Positions 31,067 to 39,416 of a DNA stretch of 64,000 nt are shown here, one piece after another. The position numbers were made by a program, and so were the translations under genes. Position 1 is the stretch's first letter. The number at the start of each line of letters is the position of its first letter. Under the pieces are notes generated by a model. It searched no databases. It saw only the letters and a program-made list of their open reading frames with translations, and had not been told where the DNA came from. The stretch is taken from contig NZ_FNTD01000004.1 in the NCBI RefSeq assembly GCF_900104815.1, positions 5,765,001 to 5,829,000 of the forward strand, in the 5' to 3' direction. Origin of the DNA: Streptomyces misionensis (lineage in GTDB: Bacteria; Actinomycetota; Actinomycetes; Streptomycetales; Streptomycetaceae).

Positions 31067-32293
31067 GTGGCACGCACTGACGAGGACATCGAGCAGCCGA
31101 CCCGGCCCGCGATCCCGGCCGCTACGCCGGGGACCGACCGGCCACCGGCCCCCGGGGCCGGCGCGCGGGAGGGTCGCATGCCGCGCTGGCTGCCGCGCGC
31201 CATGGTGCTCGCGCTCGCGCTGATCGCCGCCTTCCAGCTGGGCACCTGGGCCTTCCACCAGCTCACCGGACTGCTGATCAACATCCTGATCGCGTTCTTC
31301 CTGGCCCTGGCGGTCGAACCCGCGGTGAGCCGGATGGCCGCCCGCGGCATGCGCAGAGGGCTCGCCACCTTCCTGGTCTTCTTCCTGCTGACCGTCGCCG
31401 CCGCGGGATTCGTCACCCTGCTCGGCTCGATGCTGGCCGGGCAGATCATCAAGATGATCGAGGGCTTCCCGGACTACCTGGACTCCCTCATCCACTGGAC
31501 CAACGCGACCTTCCGCACCAACCTCAAGCGGGTCGACGTCCAGGAGGGGGTGCTGCGCTCCGACTGGCTGCGCAAGTACGCGCAGAACAGCGCGGCCGGT
31601 GTGCTCGACGTCTCCCAGCAGGTGCTCGGCGGGCTCTTCCAGATGCTGACCGTCGCGCTGTTCTCGTTCTACTTCGCCGCCGACGGGCCCCGGCTGCGCC
31701 GTGCGCTGTGCTCCGTGCTGCCGCCGGCCCGCCAGGCCGAGGTGCTGCGCGCCTGGGAGATAGCCGTCGACAAGACGGGCGGCTACCTCTACTCGCGCGG
31801 CCTGATGGCGCTCGTCTCCGGGATCGCGCACTACATCCTGCTCCAGGCCCTCGGCGTGCCGTACGCGCCCGTACTCGGCGTCTGGGTGGGACTGGTCTCG
31901 CAGTTCGTCCCCACCATCGGCACCTACCTCGCGGGCGCGCTGCCGATGCTGATCGCGTTCACCGTCGCGCCCTGGTACGCGGTGTGGGTGCTGGTCTTCG
32001 TCGTGATCTACCAGCAGTTCGAGAACTACATGCTCCAGCCCAAGCTGACCGCCAAGAGCGTCGACATCCATCCGGCCGTCGCCTTCGGCTCGGTCATCGT
32101 CGGCACGGCCCTGCTCGGCGCCGTCGGCGCGCTGATCGCCATCCCCGCGGTGGCCACCCTCCAGGCGTTCCTGGGCGCCTATGTGAAGCGGTACGACGTC
32201 ACCGACGACCCCCGGGTGAACGGCCACCGCGTCCGCACCCCGGCCGGCCCCGGGATGCTCGCGCGGATCAGGGCGGCCCGCACGCGGCGGTGA
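31067..32293 (+). CDS. AI-2E family transporter (PerM/TqsA-like membrane protein)
   Basis: The product has 408 residues from GTG 31067 (GTG 31049 is an alternative). The Pro-rich N-terminal tail is ~45 residues long, then six to eight membrane segments in the AI-2E/UPF0118 pattern: paired helices near residues 45-85 and 90-120, a long soluble stretch (~120-190), then the conserved C-terminal set with GLVSQFVPTIGTYLAGALPM and YQQFENYMLQPKLTAKSVDIHP. The family name comes from autoinducer-2 export in E. coli, but many members are Na+/H+ antiporters or of unknown substrate. It lies between the DUF3046 gene and recA. Confidence 0.88.
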   Translation: MARTDEDIEQPTRPAIPAATPGTDRPPAPGAGAREGRMPRWLPRAMVLALALIAAFQLGTWAFHQLTGLLINILIAFFLALAVEPAVSRMAARGMRRGLATFLVFFLLTVAAAGFVTLLGSMLAGQIIKMIEGFPDYLDSLIHWTNATFRTNLKRVDVQEGVLRSDWLRKYAQNSAAGVLDVSQQVLGGLFQMLTVALFSFYFAADGPRLRRALCSVLPPARQAEVLRAWEIAVDKTGGYLYSRGLMALVSGIAHYILLQALGVPYAPVLGVWVGLVSQFVPTIGTYLAGALPMLIAFTVAPWYAVWVLVFVVIYQQFENYMLQPKLTAKSVDIHPAVAFGSVIVGTALLGAVGALIAIPAVATLQAFLGAYVKRYDVTDDPRVNGHRVRTPAGPGMLARIRAARTRR

Positions 32294-32500
32294 CGTCCCG
32301 CGCGTGGGTTCCCGTGCCGCCGAAGTCCGGGCGCCCCGACCTCCGGAACGCTGACGCTCAAGGGCGTCGACATGCGTCGACACGTTCCGGACCGACTGCC
32401 GTTTCGAGTCCGCCGTTGCATGGGCATCCGTCCGTCCGCGCCGTGTCTCGGGGGAGGCCGCGCGCTTCCGTCACCAGCGGTCCGCCGGGCGGTGTGTCGC

Positions 32501-32530
32501 TTGACACGAAAATCGAACATCCATTCTTAT
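32501..32530 (+). promoter_or_regulatory. recA promoter with LexA (SOS) box
   Basis: The -35 element TTGACA (32501-32506) is perfect. A weak -10 is at about 32525-32530 (TCTTAT, 18-bp spacing). GAACATCCATTC at 32515-32526 fits the Gram-positive LexA/Cheo box GAAC-N4-GTTC with one mismatch and lies between the two elements, so LexA binding would block the polymerase. It implies DNA-damage induction of recA-recX. Confidence 0.82.
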
Positions 32531-32593
32531 GAAGGCTCCGGCAGGACCGTGAGCGGGAGATTTGGTCATGGTTTGGGTGGATACGCACCCCAG

Positions 32594-32602
32594 TTATCCA
32601 CA
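32594..32602 (+). promoter_or_regulatory. DnaA box (TTATCCACA) in the recA leader
   Basis: An exact match to the classical 9-mer TTATCCACA, about 65 bp after the recA -10 region and 90 bp before the start codon. A second, Streptomyces-type box (TTGTCCACA) with similar right flank GG[CG]CGGGCCG lies at 46138. Confidence 0.7.
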
Positions 32603-32691
32603 GGCCGGGCCGACGTCGGGGCGCGTTGTCAGTGGCAGGCGTTAGCGTCTTTGACGTGAAGCGATCGACTCAAGCAAACCGGGTGGAACCC

Positions 32692-33807
32692 ATGGCAGGA
32701 ACCGACCGCGAGAAGGCGCTCGACGCCGCGCTCGCACAGATTGAACGGCAATTCGGCAAGGGCGCGGTCATGCGCATGGGCGAGCGGTCGAAGGAGCCCA
32801 TCGAGGTCATCTCGACCGGCTCGACCGCGCTGGACGTGGCGCTCGGCGTCGGCGGCCTGCCCCGCGGCCGTGTCGTCGAGATCTACGGACCGGAGTCCTC
32901 CGGTAAGACGACCCTGACCCTGCACGCCGTGGCGAACGCGCAGAAGGCGGGCGGCCAGGTCGCGTTCGTGGACGCGGAGCACGCCCTCGACCCCGAGTAC
33001 GCGCGCAAGCTCGGCGTCGACATCGACAACCTGATCCTGTCCCAGCCGGACAACGGCGAGCAGGCGCTGGAGATCGTGGACATGCTGGTCCGCTCCGGCG
33101 CGCTCGATCTGATCGTCATCGACTCCGTCGCCGCGCTCGTGCCGCGCGCGGAGATCGAGGGCGAGATGGGCGACAGCCACGTGGGTCTCCAGGCCCGGCT
33201 GATGAGCCAGGCGCTGCGGAAGATCACCAGCGCGCTCAACCAGTCCAAGACCACCGCCATCTTCATCAACCAGCTCCGCGAGAAGATCGGTGTCATGTTC
33301 GGCTCGCCGGAGACCACGACCGGTGGCCGGGCGCTGAAGTTCTACGCCTCGGTGCGCATCGACATCCGCCGCATCGAGACCCTGAAGGACGGCACGGAGG
33401 CGGTCGGCAACCGCACCCGCTGCAAGGTCGTCAAGAACAAGGTCGCGCCGCCCTTCAAGCAGGCCGAGTTCGACATCCTCTACGGCCAGGGCATCAGCCG
33501 CGAGGGCGGCCTGATCGACATGGGCGTGGAGCACGGCTTCGTGCGCAAGGCCGGCGCCTGGTACACGTACGAGGGCGACCAGCTCGGCCAGGGCAAGGAG
33601 AACGCGCGCAACTTCCTCAAGGACAACCCCGACCTGGCCAACGAGATCGAGAAGAAGATCAAGGAGAAGCTGGGCGTGGGTGTCCGGCCGGAGGAGCCGT
33701 CGGCCGAGCCCGTCGCGGACGCCGCGGCCACCGTCCCGTCGGCCGAGGACACCGCCAAGACGGCCGCCAAGGCCGCCAAGCCCAAGGCCGCCGCTGCCAA
33801 GAGCTGA
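32692..33807 (+). CDS. recA: RecA recombinase
   Basis: The product has 371 residues from ATG 32692 ([19 protein letters not shown]). Walker A GPESSGKT is at residues 66-73, Walker B is [11 protein letters not shown], loop L1 is [10 protein letters not shown], and loop L2 is around [16 protein letters not shown]. After the core, the C-terminal tail is Ala/Lys-rich ([16 protein letters not shown]), longer and more basic than in E. coli, where the tail is acidic. It drives strand exchange and LexA self-cleavage. recX follows after 2 bp. Confidence 0.97.
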   Translation: MAGTDREKALDAALAQIERQFGKGAVMRMGERSKEPIEVISTGSTALDVALGVGGLPRGRVVEIYGPESSGKTTLTLHAVANAQKAGGQVAFVDAEHALDPEYARKLGVDIDNLILSQPDNGEQALEIVDMLVRSGALDLIVIDSVAALVPRAEIEGEMGDSHVGLQARLMSQALRKITSALNQSKTTAIFINQLREKIGVMFGSPETTTGGRALKFYASVRIDIRRIETLKDGTEAVGNRTRCKVVKNKVAPPFKQAEFDILYGQGISREGGLIDMGVEHGFVRKAGAWYTYEGDQLGQGKENARNFLKDNPDLANEIEKKIKEKLGVGVRPEEPSAEPVADAAATVPSAEDTAKTAAKAAKPKAAAAKS

Positions 33808-33809
33808 CC

Positions 33810-34619
33810 GTGACACGACGAACCGACTGGGCCGAGTACGAGTACGCCACCCCCGGTGCCCCACGGGGGAGGGGCACCGGGGACCACCCGGCCTTCGCCC
33901 CGGGCGGTGACGACGACGCGTACGCGACCGGCGGACACGACGGACACGGGGACGGCACCCGGCCGGGCGACGGGAGCGGCGAGCCGCACGGGGGCGGCCC
34001 GACCGATCCCGGCTCCCGGGGCAGGCGGGGGCGCCGCCGGCGCGGCTTCGGGGACCCGCCCGGTGGTGAGGACGAAGGCGCCCCTTCCTCGTCGAGGGCC
34101 GAGCGGGGGGAGTCTTCCGGGGACCCGGCCGAGCGGGCACGGGCGATCTGCCTGCGCCTGCTCACCGGGACCCCGCGCACCCGTAAACAGCTCGCGGACG
34201 CCCTGCGCAAGCGGGAGATCCCCGAGGACGTGGCCGAGGAGGTGCTGTCGCGGTTCGAGGAGGTCGGGCTGATCGACGACGGCGCGTTCGCGGACGCCTG
34301 GGTGGAGTCCCGTCACCACGGCCGGGGGCTCGCCCGGCGCGCCCTCGCCCGGGAACTGCGCACCAAGGGGGTCGACTCGACGCTGATCGACGAGGCCGTC
34401 GGGCAGCTCGACTCCGACCAGGAGGAGGCGACCGCCCGGGAACTCGTCGCCCGCAAGCTGCGCGCCACCCGGGGCCTCGACCGCGACAAGCGCATCCGCC
34501 GCCTCGCCGGCATGCTCGCCCGCAAGGGATACCCGGAGGGGATGTCCCTGCGCATCGTCCGCCGGGCGCTGGAGGAAGAGGGCGAGGACACCGACTTCCT
34601 GGGCGAGCCCGACCTGTGA
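33810..34619 (+). CDS. recX: RecX regulatory protein
   Basis: The product has 269 residues from GTG 33810, two bases after the recA stop, so co-transcribed and probably coupled. The first ~105 residues are a disordered Gly/Asp/Arg-rich extension. The RecX three-helix repeats then follow (CLRLLTGTPRTRKQLADALRKREIP, RFEEVGLIDDGAFADAWVESR, RELRTKGVDSTLIDEAV, KGYPEGMSLRIVRRAL). RecX caps RecA filaments and limits recombination. Most RecX proteins are ~150-170 residues; the extra N-terminal region is typical of Streptomyces. Confidence 0.93.
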   Translation: MTRRTDWAEYEYATPGAPRGRGTGDHPAFAPGGDDDAYATGGHDGHGDGTRPGDGSGEPHGGGPTDPGSRGRRGRRRRGFGDPPGGEDEGAPSSSRAERGESSGDPAERARAICLRLLTGTPRTRKQLADALRKREIPEDVAEEVLSRFEEVGLIDDGAFADAWVESRHHGRGLARRALARELRTKGVDSTLIDEAVGQLDSDQEEATARELVARKLRATRGLDRDKRIRRLAGMLARKGYPEGMSLRIVRRALEEEGEDTDFLGEPDL

Positions 34620-34675
34620 CAAGGGCGGGCCGGGCGGACAGGGCGACCCGCCGGGGAGTTGACCCCCGGCCGGGG

Positions 34676-34704
34676 CACCGGGGCACCGCAGTGTCCCGGC
34701 GGTG
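34676..34704. terminator. Imperfect hairpin between convergent recX and rhodanese genes
   Basis: CACCGGGGCAC (34676-34686) can pair with GTGTCCCGGCGGTG (34691-34704) around CGCA, with a small bulge. It lies in the 112-bp gap where recX and the minus-strand operon converge, so it may terminate both. There is no T run. Confidence 0.4.
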
Positions 34705-34731
34705 ACGGCGGCAACGGTGACGGAGCAGCGC

Positions 34732-35145
34732 TCAGACCCCCGCCGGCTCCACCGGCAGACCGGCCGCGCGCCAGGACTGGAAGCCGCCGACCAGGTCGGT
34801 GGCCCGATGGAGGCCGAGCTGGTGGAGGGAGGCGGCGGCGAGCGAGGAGGCGTAGCCCTCGTTGCAGACCAGCACGACGCGCAGATCGTGGCCGGTGGCC
34901 TCCGGGAGACGGTGACTGCCCCGGGGATCGAGGCGCCACTCCAGTTCGTTGCGCTCGATCACGAGGGCCCCGGGGATCAGACCGTCCCGCTCGCGCAGGG
35001 CCGCGTACCGGATGTCGACCAGCAGCGCCTCGCCGGCGCGCGCCGCGTCGTACGCCTCCCGCGCCTCGACGCGCCGGTAGCCGGTGCGCACCCGCTCCAG
35101 CAGCTCGTCGATGCCGAGCGGGTGCGGGGATGGGGTGGGGCTCAC
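34732..35145 (-). CDS. Rhodanese-like sulfurtransferase
   Basis: The product has 137 residues from GTG 35145, overlapping the cysteine dioxygenase stop by GTGA. It is a single rhodanese domain: ALLVDIRYAALRERDGLIPGAL at the N-terminal part and active-site loop VCNEGYASS with the catalytic Cys, then LVGGFQSWRAAGLP. It would accept sulfane sulfur from thiosulfate or persulfides. Coupling to cysteine dioxygenase points to handling of sulfur released during cysteine breakdown. Confidence 0.88.
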   Translation of the reverse strand: MSPTPSPHPLGIDELLERVRTGYRRVEAREAYDAARAGEALLVDIRYAALRERDGLIPGALVIERNELEWRLDPRGSHRLPEATGHDLRVVLVCNEGYASSLAAASLHQLGLHRATDLVGGFQSWRAAGLPVEPAGV

Positions 35146-35699
35146 TGCCAGTCCTCCGGGCGTTCGACCTGCTCCAGGCGCAGCACCTGGCCGGAGCGAC
35201 TGTAACGACGGATGCGGGGGAGGGGCGGGTAGTAGGCGTGCACGGAGACGGCGTGTCGGTCGGGGGACTCGTTGAGCACCTCGTGCACATGGTGGCGGCC
35301 GAAGGCGCGGCCCTGTCCGGCGGGCATCCGCCGTTCGCGGTCCACGCCCTCGGCGAGTTCCAGGGTCTTCCAGCCGTCGGTGGGCAGCCGGGCGGCGAGC
35401 GCGTTCTCCTTGAGCTCGCCCGAGGCGGTGAGGAAGGCGCCGACCGATTCGGCGTGGTCGTGCCAGCCGGTGCCGCTGCCGGGAGGCCAGCCGATCAGCC
35501 ACGCCTCGCTGCCGCCGGGGCCCGCCAGCCGCACCCAGGTGCGGCCCTCGGGGTCGAGCGGGAGGGAGGCGAGCAGTTCGGCGTCGGCCGCCGTGCGTCG
35601 CACGAAGTCGAGGAGGTCCGCCTGCGTGGGCGCGGAGGCGGGCGCCGAAGCGGGGGCAGCGGACGCGGAAGGAGACGTCGAAGGAGACGGGAGGGACAC
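35142..35699 (-). CDS. Cysteine dioxygenase type I
   Basis: The product has 185 residues. GTG 35699 is chosen because AGGA lies 8 nt upstream; GTG 35705 is the near alternative. It has a cupin fold with the Fe(II) ligands H-x-H in GWHDHAESVGAFLTASGELKE and the third His in HHVHEVLNES. It oxidises L-cysteine to cysteine sulfinate with O2, lowering cysteine. It is first gene of a two-gene unit with a rhodanese, and a Cys-rich leader peptide is encoded 72 nt upstream. The N-terminus has a ~20-residue Ala/Ser/Pro run. Confidence 0.88.
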   Translation of the reverse strand: MSLPSPSTSPSASAAPASAPASAPTQADLLDFVRRTAADAELLASLPLDPEGRTWVRLAGPGGSEAWLIGWPPGSGTGWHDHAESVGAFLTASGELKENALAARLPTDGWKTLELAEGVDRERRMPAGQGRAFGRHHVHEVLNESPDRHAVSVHAYYPPLPRIRRYSRSGQVLRLEQVERPEDWQ

Positions 35700-35729
35700 G
35701 TGCACCGTCCTGAAGAGGGTTCGCGGAAC

Positions 35730-35747
35730 GGGCGCACGACGGCGCCC
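35730..35747 (-). promoter_or_regulatory. Hairpin in the leader between leader peptide and cysteine dioxygenase
   Basis: On the transcript, after a run of six U (minus strand of 35752-35757), GGGCGC (35742-35747 region) pairs with GCGCCC (35730-35735) around a 6-nt loop. It lies between the leader peptide stop and the dioxygenase start and may be one of alternative structures in an attenuation mechanism. The role is inferred. Confidence 0.4.
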
Positions 35748-35770
35748 GGAAGAAAAAAGGGGAGGCGAAT

Positions 35771-35857
35771 TCAGCAGGACGGCCGACACACGCAGCCCGC
35801 ATAGCGGACGAGGTCCATATGGACCCTCCGCCACAGGCGCACACAGGTGTCGGTCAC
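35771..35857 (-). CDS. Putative leader peptide for the cysteine dioxygenase operon
   Basis: GTG 35857 gives 28 residues. The middle reads RLWRRVHMDLVR and the end reads YAGCVCRPSC before TGA: three Cys within the last seven residues. This matches the actinobacterial attenuator leader-peptide pattern (R-x-H-x-D-L-x-R ... Cys-rich end) placed before sulfur and cysteine genes. ATG 35818, preceded by GGAGG, would give a 15-residue form, MDLVRYAGCVCRPSC. It is on the same strand as, and 71 nt before, the dioxygenase. Ribosome behaviour at the Cys codons could couple cysteine level to expression (inferred). Confidence 0.72.
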   Translation of the reverse strand: MTDTCVRLWRRVHMDLVRYAGCVCRPSC

Positions 35858-36004
35858 GATCGGGAGTACAGCACGCCACCGGGGGCCGGTCAACCGACCG
35901 TCACCATGTGGACAGAGCGTGACGGGGCTCACGGAAGCGCGGCAGGGGGCCCGCGGTGCGGCGGGCCCCGGCGCAACACGGCCCGCACGCCCGGGAGTCG
36001 GTGC

Positions 36005-37606
36005 TCACCGCACCCCGGCCTCCGCCTGCGCCTCCTCCGCCATGGGCCCGCCCACCGTGGCCTCGGCCGCCGCGTACAGGTCGGCCGGGCGCACTCCGCT
36101 CAGCGCGGTGACCAGGTGGCCGTCGGGGCGCACCAGCAGGACGCTGTGGGCGGGGGCGCCCGGGTAGTTCTCGGCGACCAGGAGTTCCGCGGGGTGCGGA
36201 AGGGCGGTGACGGCCGCGGCGAGACGGGGCATCACCCCGGCGGACACCCAGTGTTTGCGGTCCCAGACGCCGGTGCCCGGGGCGACCAGGACGACGAGGA
36301 GGGCGCCGTGGCCGAGGCGGTCACGCAGCCGGACGAAGGAGCCGTCCTCCGCCGTGACCCGCACATCGGCCACCGGCGCGCCGCGTGGGGTGTCGACGGG
36401 GATCTCGCCCTCCAGGCCATGGGGCGTGAGCGGGGAGCCGGTGTACGCCCCCGGCGCGCCGAGCGTTCCCCGCCCCAAGTGGCCGTCGGCGAGCAGTGTG
36501 TCCTGGTTGCGGGCCTTCACCGGCACGATGTGGCGCAGCCCGCCACCGCCGCGCAGCGCCGGCAGCGCCTGGTCGGCGGCGCGCAGCCGGGCGGCGACCG
36601 CGGCGCGCCGCTCGGCCTGGTAGCTGTCGAGCAGCCTCTCGTGCGGCCCGTGGTGCCAGGCGGAAGCCAGCTTCCAGGCGAGGTTGTCGGCGTCCCGCAG
36701 CCCTTCGTCCAGGCCCTGGGTGCCCAGCGCGCCGAGCAGGTGCGCCGCGTCCCCGGTGAGGAAGACACGGCCGTCGCGCCACCGCCGGGCCAGCCGGTGG
36801 TGCACCGTGTGGACGCCGGTGTCGAGCAGGTCGTACGGCGGTGTGGAGCCGTCGGTCCAGCCCGCGAGGGTCTCGCGGATCCGGGTCACGAGGAGTTCGG
36901 GGGTGACCAGGTCCTTGCCCGCCGGCAGCAGCCAGTCCAGGCGCCACACTCCGTCGGGGAGGGGGCGGGCGGTCACCTCCCCGGCGAACGGCCCGGACGA
37001 CCGCCAGGGCGGCGACCGGTGGAGCAACGCCTCGTGCTGCCACGGGAGTTCCGTGCGCAGCGCGGCGACCGCGTACCGCTCCACCGCCGTACGGCCGGGG
37101 AAGCGAATGTCCTGAAGTTTGCGCACGGTGGACCGGGTGCCGTCGCAGCCCACCAGGTAACTGCCGCGCCACCAGGTGCCCTTGGGGCCACGGGTGTGCG
37201 CGGTGACACCGGAGGGTTCCTGCTCGATCGAGTCCACGCGGCTGTCCGTGGCGATCTCCACCAGCGGTTCCCCGGCCGCGGCAGCCCGCAGCAGCTCGGT
37301 GATCACATGCTGGGCGATGTGCAGCGGCGCGGGCTCGTCCTCGGCGAAGGCGATCTCGCTCACCACCTGCTTGCGCCGCAGCGACCGCCAGCCGGTCCAG
37401 CGCACCCCGTGCAACGCGAGATCGGCACCGGTCAGCCGCGTCAGCAGGGCGGCCGTGTCCTCGAAGAGCACGGCGGTGCGCGCCGGGCGGGCCTCCTCCT
37501 TGCCCGGACCCTCGTCCAGGACGACGGACGGCACCTCCTGGCGGGCCAGCGCCAGGGCGAGCGTGAGCCCGACGGGCCCCGCTCCGACGATGATCACCGG
37601 GTCCAC
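36005..37606 (-). CDS. FAD-dependent aromatic-ring monooxygenase family protein
   Basis: The product has 533 residues from GTG 37606 (MDPVIIVGAGPVGLTLALALARQ), giving the GxGxxG dinucleotide fold at the N-terminus as usual. An upstream TTG at 37696 lies inside a promoter-like sequence and is rejected. Other marks are the DG motif (VGCDGTRSTVRKL) and GDAAHLLGALGTQGLDEGLRDADNLAWKL, which binds the FAD ribityl and phosphate. A C-terminal thioredoxin-like domain (from ~400) resembles phenol and 3-(3-hydroxyphenyl)propionate hydroxylases. The substrate is probably aromatic or polyketide-like but unknown. It stands alone, separated from gluD by a terminator. Confidence 0.85.
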   Translation of the reverse strand: MDPVIIVGAGPVGLTLALALARQEVPSVVLDEGPGKEEARPARTAVLFEDTAALLTRLTGADLALHGVRWTGWRSLRRKQVVSEIAFAEDEPAPLHIAQHVITELLRAAAAGEPLVEIATDSRVDSIEQEPSGVTAHTRGPKGTWWRGSYLVGCDGTRSTVRKLQDIRFPGRTAVERYAVAALRTELPWQHEALLHRSPPWRSSGPFAGEVTARPLPDGVWRLDWLLPAGKDLVTPELLVTRIRETLAGWTDGSTPPYDLLDTGVHTVHHRLARRWRDGRVFLTGDAAHLLGALGTQGLDEGLRDADNLAWKLASAWHHGPHERLLDSYQAERRAAVAARLRAADQALPALRGGGGLRHIVPVKARNQDTLLADGHLGRGTLGAPGAYTGSPLTPHGLEGEIPVDTPRGAPVADVRVTAEDGSFVRLRDRLGHGALLVVLVAPGTGVWDRKHWVSAGVMPRLAAAVTALPHPAELLVAENYPGAPAHSVLLVRPDGHLVTALSGVRPADLYAAAEATVGGPMAEEAQAEAGVR

Positions 37607-37690
37607 GGCGCGGCGCCCCCCGTCCGCGGCGATGCCTCGACGGCGGTGGGTGAACAGCAAGGTGAGGCCGGGTGCACGATCACAGAACGT

Positions 37691-37719
37691 ATGCAACCCA
37701 TTGGCAGAGTATGCGTCAA
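37691..37719 (-). promoter_or_regulatory. Probable promoter of the FAD monooxygenase gene
   Basis: On the minus strand, TTGACG (37719-37714) and TTGCAT (37696-37691) are separated by 17 bp. A direct repeat GCATAC overlaps the spacer and the -10. It lies just beyond the glu terminator, about 80 bp before GTG 37606. Confidence 0.55.
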
Positions 37720-37727
37720 GTGACCCT

Positions 37728-37759
37728 CGGGGGCGGTGGCGATCATGCCACCGCCCCCG
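37728..37759 (-). terminator. gluABCD operon terminator
   Basis: The perfect 13-bp stem CGGGGGCGGTGGC / GCCACCGCCCCCG (37728-37740, 37747-37759) has the 6-nt loop GATCAT, 26 nt after the gluD stop on the minus strand. There is no T run. Confidence 0.8.
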
Positions 37760-37785
37760 GCCGAATCAGGCGACTTGAATGATCG

Positions 37786-38721
37786 TCACTTCTTGGTGCC
37801 GACGATGTCACCGGCGCCGGAGGGGCCGCCGGCCGGATCGGCGCCCGTCGCGGCCGTACCCGCGGCGTCCGTGACGTCCTGGACGCCCAGCACCGCCCCG
37901 GTCGACTTCTTGCCGCGCCGCAGCCGGCCCTCCAGCCAGTGCGCGAAGGAGGTCAGCGAGAAGTTGATGACCACGTAGATCACGGCCACGACGGTGAGCG
38001 AGGCGATGATGTTGCCGTAGTAACCGCTCATGGTGTTGGCCGAGGCCAGCAGTTCGGGGAAGGTGAGGACCGCGCCGCCGAGGGCGGTGTCCTTCACGAT
38101 GACCACCAGCTGGCTGACGATGGCCGGGAGCATCACGGTGACCGACTGCGGCAGCAGCACCAGCCGCATCATCTGCCCCTTGCGCAGACCGATCGCCTGC
38201 GCCGCCTCGGACTGGCCCTTGGGGAGCGAGAGGATGCCCGAGCGGACGATCTCCGCGAGCACCGACGCGTTGTAGAGCACCAGACCGGTGACGACCGCGT
38301 AGAAGGGCCGGTCGTCCGAACTCACGTCGGTGTACTGGGCGAAGAGCGCCAGCCCGAAGATCATCAGGACCAGCACGGGGATCGCGCGGAAGAACTCCAC
38401 CACGACCGCGGCCACGACCCGCACCCAGACGTGGTCCGAGAGCCGGGCGATGCCGAGCACGGCACCCAGCGGAAGCGCGATGACCATCGCCAGCGCCGCG
38501 GCCTCCAGGGTGTTCTCCAGACCCGGCCAGATGTACGTCGTGTACGCCTCGGTGCCGGTGAAGAACGGCTTCCACAGGGACCAGGCCAGCTGTCCCTTCT
38601 CGTCCAGGGCGGAGTACACGAACCAGACGACGGCCGCGAGGACGACCAGGAAGCCCACCGTGTACAGGATGTTGCGCCGCTTGGCGCCGGGCCCCGGCGT
38701 GTCGAACAGGACCGAACTCAT
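37786..38721 (-). CDS. gluD: Glutamate ABC transporter permease GluD
   Basis: The product has 311 residues from ATG 38721, overlapping gluC by ATGA. It is a HisM-type permease with five or more membrane helices. The EAA loop that docks on the ATPase is EIVRSGILSLPKGQSEAAQAIGLRKGQMM. It ends in a ~40-residue soluble tail rich in Gly, Ala and Thr. With GluC it forms the membrane channel of the glutamate importer. It is the last gene of the operon, with a terminator right behind. Confidence 0.93.
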   Translation of the reverse strand: MSSVLFDTPGPGAKRRNILYTVGFLVVLAAVVWFVYSALDEKGQLAWSLWKPFFTGTEAYTTYIWPGLENTLEAAALAMVIALPLGAVLGIARLSDHVWVRVVAAVVVEFFRAIPVLVLMIFGLALFAQYTDVSSDDRPFYAVVTGLVLYNASVLAEIVRSGILSLPKGQSEAAQAIGLRKGQMMRLVLLPQSVTVMLPAIVSQLVVIVKDTALGGAVLTFPELLASANTMSGYYGNIIASLTVVAVIYVVINFSLTSFAHWLEGRLRRGKKSTGAVLGVQDVTDAAGTAATGADPAGGPSGAGDIVGTKK

Positions 38722-39383
38722 CGCTTCACCGCCACCTTCTTGCCCACCCAGCCGAGGATCAGCCCGGTCGGCAGGGTCAGGCAGACGAACCCGAAGGCGA
38801 TGACCGCCGAGATCGCCAGCAACTGCGCCTCGTTCTCGATCATCGACTTCATCAGCAGGGCTGCCTCCGCCACGCCGATCGCGGCGGCCACCGTCGTGTT
38901 CTTCGTCAACGCGATCAGCACGTTGGTCAGCGGGCCCACGGCCGCGCGGAAGGCCTGCGGCAGTACGACCAGGCCCAGCACCTGGGAGAAGCCGAGACCG
39001 ATGGCGCGGGCCGCCTCCGCCTGGCCGACCGGCACCGTGTTGATGCCGGCGCGGATCGCCTCGCACACGAAGGCCGAGGTGTAGACGATCAGACCGAGCA
39101 CGGCAAGCCGGAAGTTGATCGTTTCGAAGCCCTTGGCGCCCAGGTTGACGCCCAGCGTCTGGTTCAGACCGAGCGAGGAGTAGAGGATGATCACCGTGAG
39201 CGGGATGTTCCGCACGATGTTCACGTAGGCGGTGCCGAAACCGCGCATCAGCGGTACCGGGCCCACCCGCATGGCGGCCAGCAGGGTGCCCCAGACCAGG
39301 GAGCCCACGGCGGCCAGCAGGGTGAGCTGCACCGTCTTCCAGAAGGCGCCCAGTACGTCGTAATGTCCTAGAAAATCGAACAC
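38718..39383 (-). CDS. gluC: Glutamate ABC transporter permease GluC
   Basis: The product has 221 residues from ATG 39383. It is a HisQ-type permease with the EAA loop EAIRAGINTVPVGQAEAARAIGLGFSQV and about five membrane helices. It lies 75 bp after gluB, across a strong hairpin, and overlaps gluD by 4 nt. It heterodimerises with GluD. Confidence 0.93.
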   Translation of the reverse strand: MFDFLGHYDVLGAFWKTVQLTLLAAVGSLVWGTLLAAMRVGPVPLMRGFGTAYVNIVRNIPLTVIILYSSLGLNQTLGVNLGAKGFETINFRLAVLGLIVYTSAFVCEAIRAGINTVPVGQAEAARAIGLGFSQVLGLVVLPQAFRAAVGPLTNVLIALTKNTTVAAAIGVAEAALLMKSMIENEAQLLAISAVIAFGFVCLTLPTGLILGWVGKKVAVKR

Positions 39384-39416
39384 GATCTCCCGCGCTTCCG
39401 CGTGTAGGGATGCCGC

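Larger units (their letters stand above)
32294..32691. other. 398-bp recA upstream region
   Basis: No convincing gene. It holds the recA promoter with an SOS box (32501-32530) and a DnaA box (32594-32602), both listed separately. Short open frames here look like noise. Confidence 0.7.

Noticed and set aside
37606..37696. TTG 37696 as start of the FAD monooxygenase
   Set aside because: It falls in a promoter-like -10 element, the added residues precede the usual N-terminal GxGxxG fold, and GTG 37606 fits the family.
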